NCBI GenBank assembly: GCA_030824295.1
Contig: JAVBYA010000103.1
Span: forward strand, 1 to 15,879
Direction: 5' to 3'
DNA from: Bacteroidota bacterium
GTDB lineage: Bacteria; Bacteroidota; Ignavibacteria; UBA10030; UBA8401
Length of the DNA stretch: 15,879 nucleotides
Shown here: one piece after another, positions 14,849 through 15,879 of the stretch
How positions within the stretch are numbered: position 1 is the first letter of the stretch
Layout: every line of letters starts with the position of its first letter
Notes under the pieces: model-generated
Databases searched by the model: none
Told to the model about the DNA's origin: nothing
Seen by the model: the letters and a program-made list of their open reading frames with translations, nothing else
Made by a program: the position numbers and the translations under genes

Positions 14849-15301
14849 TTATGGTTTGGTTAATTGATGTTGATTTCCACCTTCAGCATTCATTATCCAT
14901 AATGTTCCGGTCGCTGAATCATCATTTGATTGATAATAAACAATTTGAGTCCCATCAGGCGACCATGAAGGGTACCCACCCCAATGTGTAAGTTGCTTTT
15001 GATTTGTTCCGTTAGAGTCCATCACCCAGATCCCTGACTTAGGGTCATTCCCGCTGCCATATGACCCCCACACAATTTTTGTCCCATCTGCCGACCATGA
15101 GGGGTCTCGATCCACAAACGAATTGAACGTTAATTGAATTGAATTAGATCCGGTAGAATCCATTAAGAAAATCTCAGGGATATCAACTCCAATATACCGA
15201 ATATGTAAAATTTGATTTCCGTCTTTTGACCATTCAGGGTCGCGCCATTCCCCTTTGCCGGGTTGACTAATTTCTTTTTTACCCGATCCGTCAGAATTCA
15301 T
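14849..15301 (-). CDS. 3' part of frameshifted TolB-like propeller gene
   Basis: This piece begins at an internal Met and holds propeller repeats four to six, with Trp24, Trp69 and Trp113 in PEWSKDG, PSWSADG and PSWSPDG. Each repeat also carries an IW/IF-x-MDSxG strand and a QLT turn, as in TolB/PD40 repeats. It has no signal peptide of its own and no good ribosome site, so it is not likely to be an independent gene. The open frame continues upstream of its ATG to the A9 run at 15355-15363. Its stop faces the stop of the upstream lipoprotein gene, 71 bases away. Confidence 0.6.
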   Translation of the reverse strand: MNSDGSGKKEISQPGKGEWRDPEWSKDGNQILHIRYIGVDIPEIFLMDSTGSNSIQLTFNSFVDRDPSWSADGTKIVWGSYGSGNDPKSGIWVMDSNGTNQKQLTHWGGYPSWSPDGTQIVYYQSNDDSATGTLWIMNAEGGNQHQLTKP

Positions 15302-15344
15302 AACCCAGATAGTATTGGTCCCGGCATTATATTGAGAGCCAGCA

Positions 15345-15788
15345 TCAAAAATGATTTTTTTTTCCGTCAGACGACCAATTGGGATAATAACATGAACCCA
15401 TTGTTGTCAATTGCGTCTCTTGTTTAGTTTTGATATCAACAACAATAATCTCTGCACCCCTTTCAAATACAATATTTTTTCCATCGTGAGACCAATCAGG
15501 TTGCGAGCCAACAGTAAGAAATGTTGTTCTCATAGTTTCTAGATCCAATATCCAAATTCCTGTAGGTCCTTGGTGTCGTTCTGCACTATCTCGAGGGACG
15601 TGAACAAAGGCAATAGATTTACCATCAGGGGACCAAGCCGGTTCAGTATCGAGTGTTCGAAAATTTTCTATAGGAATAATAACTTTGTCACCATCATCAG
15701 CAATAGAATCGATTTTACACCCACTCCAAAAAAGAGATGCAAAACATGCTAAAAATGACACTTGAAATTTGCGTTTTATCGAGACCAT
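15345..15788 (-). CDS. 5' part of frameshifted TolB-like propeller gene
   Basis: The 147-residue piece starts with a lipoprotein signal: Lys5-Arg6-Lys7, a hydrophobic run and SGC with Cys24. Two and a half PD40/TolB repeats follow, with Trp52 in PAWSPDGKSIAF, Trp99 in PDWSHDGKNIVF and Trp138 in PNWSSDGKK, where the frame shifts and stops after NHF. Such propellers sit in the periplasm and usually bind proteins; TolB itself binds Pal, but this one is shorter, lacks the TolB N-terminal domain and is anchored by lipid, so it is not TolB. A GGG purine run lies about 12 bases before the ATG. No convincing promoter is seen in the 91 bases up to the window end. Confidence 0.7.
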   Translation of the reverse strand: MVSIKRKFQVSFLACFASLFWSGCKIDSIADDGDKVIIPIENFRTLDTEPAWSPDGKSIAFVHVPRDSAERHQGPTGIWILDLETMRTTFLTVGSQPDWSHDGKNIVFERGAEIIVVDIKTKQETQLTTMGSCYYPNWSSDGKKNHF

Positions 15789-15879
15789 TTTTTACAGACC
15801 CTTTAACAAAAAATACTCTCTGTAGCATACTTCCCAAATGACAATATAACATATTTAATGATATTATAGATTTTTGTCA

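Larger units (their letters stand above)
14849..15788 (-). pseudogene. TolB-like six-repeat beta-propeller lipoprotein, frame broken at an A9 run
   Basis: Two frames that abut here read as one 312-residue protein if one base is removed from the nine A's on the coding strand (15363-15355). As written, the first frame ends after DGKKNHF. With eight A's it continues DGKKIIFDAG and runs through 18 further codons into the Met of the second frame. The broken repeat, WSSDGKK plus IIFDAG, is then the third of six regular PD40 repeats, the number expected for a closed TolB-type six-bladed propeller. The reading could be a true frameshift mutation, a sequencing error in a homopolymer, or a site of transcriptional slippage that still yields some full-length protein. 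Base composition is A+T rich like the neighbouring lipoprotein. Confidence 0.75.

Overview
The window looks like part of the chromosome of a diderm bacterium from the Bacteroidota/Chlorobiota side of the FCB group. An Ignavibacteria- or Kapabacteria-like lineage is my best guess. Three things point there: an OstA-like/LptB lipopolysaccharide-export pair, a secreted protein ending in the FPNPFNP-type C-terminal sorting domain of type IX secretion, and two lipoproteins of the repeat-rich kind common in that group. The placement is inference from gene content; there is no rRNA or other marker gene here. Single 60-base lines counted by hand give about 58% GC in the housekeeping part and about 27-35% in the right-hand part. 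The two promoters I can read are of ordinary TTGACA type rather than the Bacteroidetes TTTG/TAnnTTTG type.

Layout. Positions 1-1074 (+) hold the end of an OstA/LptA-like gene overlapping lptB. After a small heptamer repeat array come aroF (DAHP synthase), tyrA (prephenate dehydrogenase with ACT domain) and a small membrane protein (+, 1217-3884). The strand then switches. On the minus strand, read right to left, are a response-regulator-like protein with a kinase dimerisation helix but no kinase domain (11634-10876), then a compact run: hrcA, grpE, dnaJ, a ComEA-like helix-hairpin-helix membrane protein, a PilM-like protein, rsmD, coaD, aspartate/prephenate-type aminotransferase, and a FmdB-type zinc ribbon (10716-3911). 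Many junctions in the run from hrcA to coaD are stop/start overlaps or gaps of a few bases. Positions 11871-13253 (+) encode a type IX-sorted secreted protein, followed by two related perfect hairpins. Positions 13452-14777 (+) encode a W-repeat propeller lipoprotein. At 15788-14849 (-) lies a TolB-like six-repeat propeller lipoprotein whose frame is broken in an A9 run.

How the genes work together. aroF and tyrA are the entry and a branch step of tyrosine/phenylalanine synthesis, both with regulatory domains, and the nearby class I aminotransferase could supply the transamination. HrcA represses heat-shock genes and GrpE/DnaJ are DnaK cochaperones; dnaK itself is not in the window. A 9-bp inverted repeat just downstream of a good promoter ahead of hrcA is a candidate HrcA operator that is not canonical CIRCE. 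No tRNA, rRNA, CRISPR array, transposase or phage gene was seen, and no stretch above 300 bases lacks a gene. I found no clearly new multi-gene system. The best leads are the frameshifted propeller gene, the kinase-less REC-DHp protein, the non-CIRCE hrcA operator and the covarying twin hairpins.
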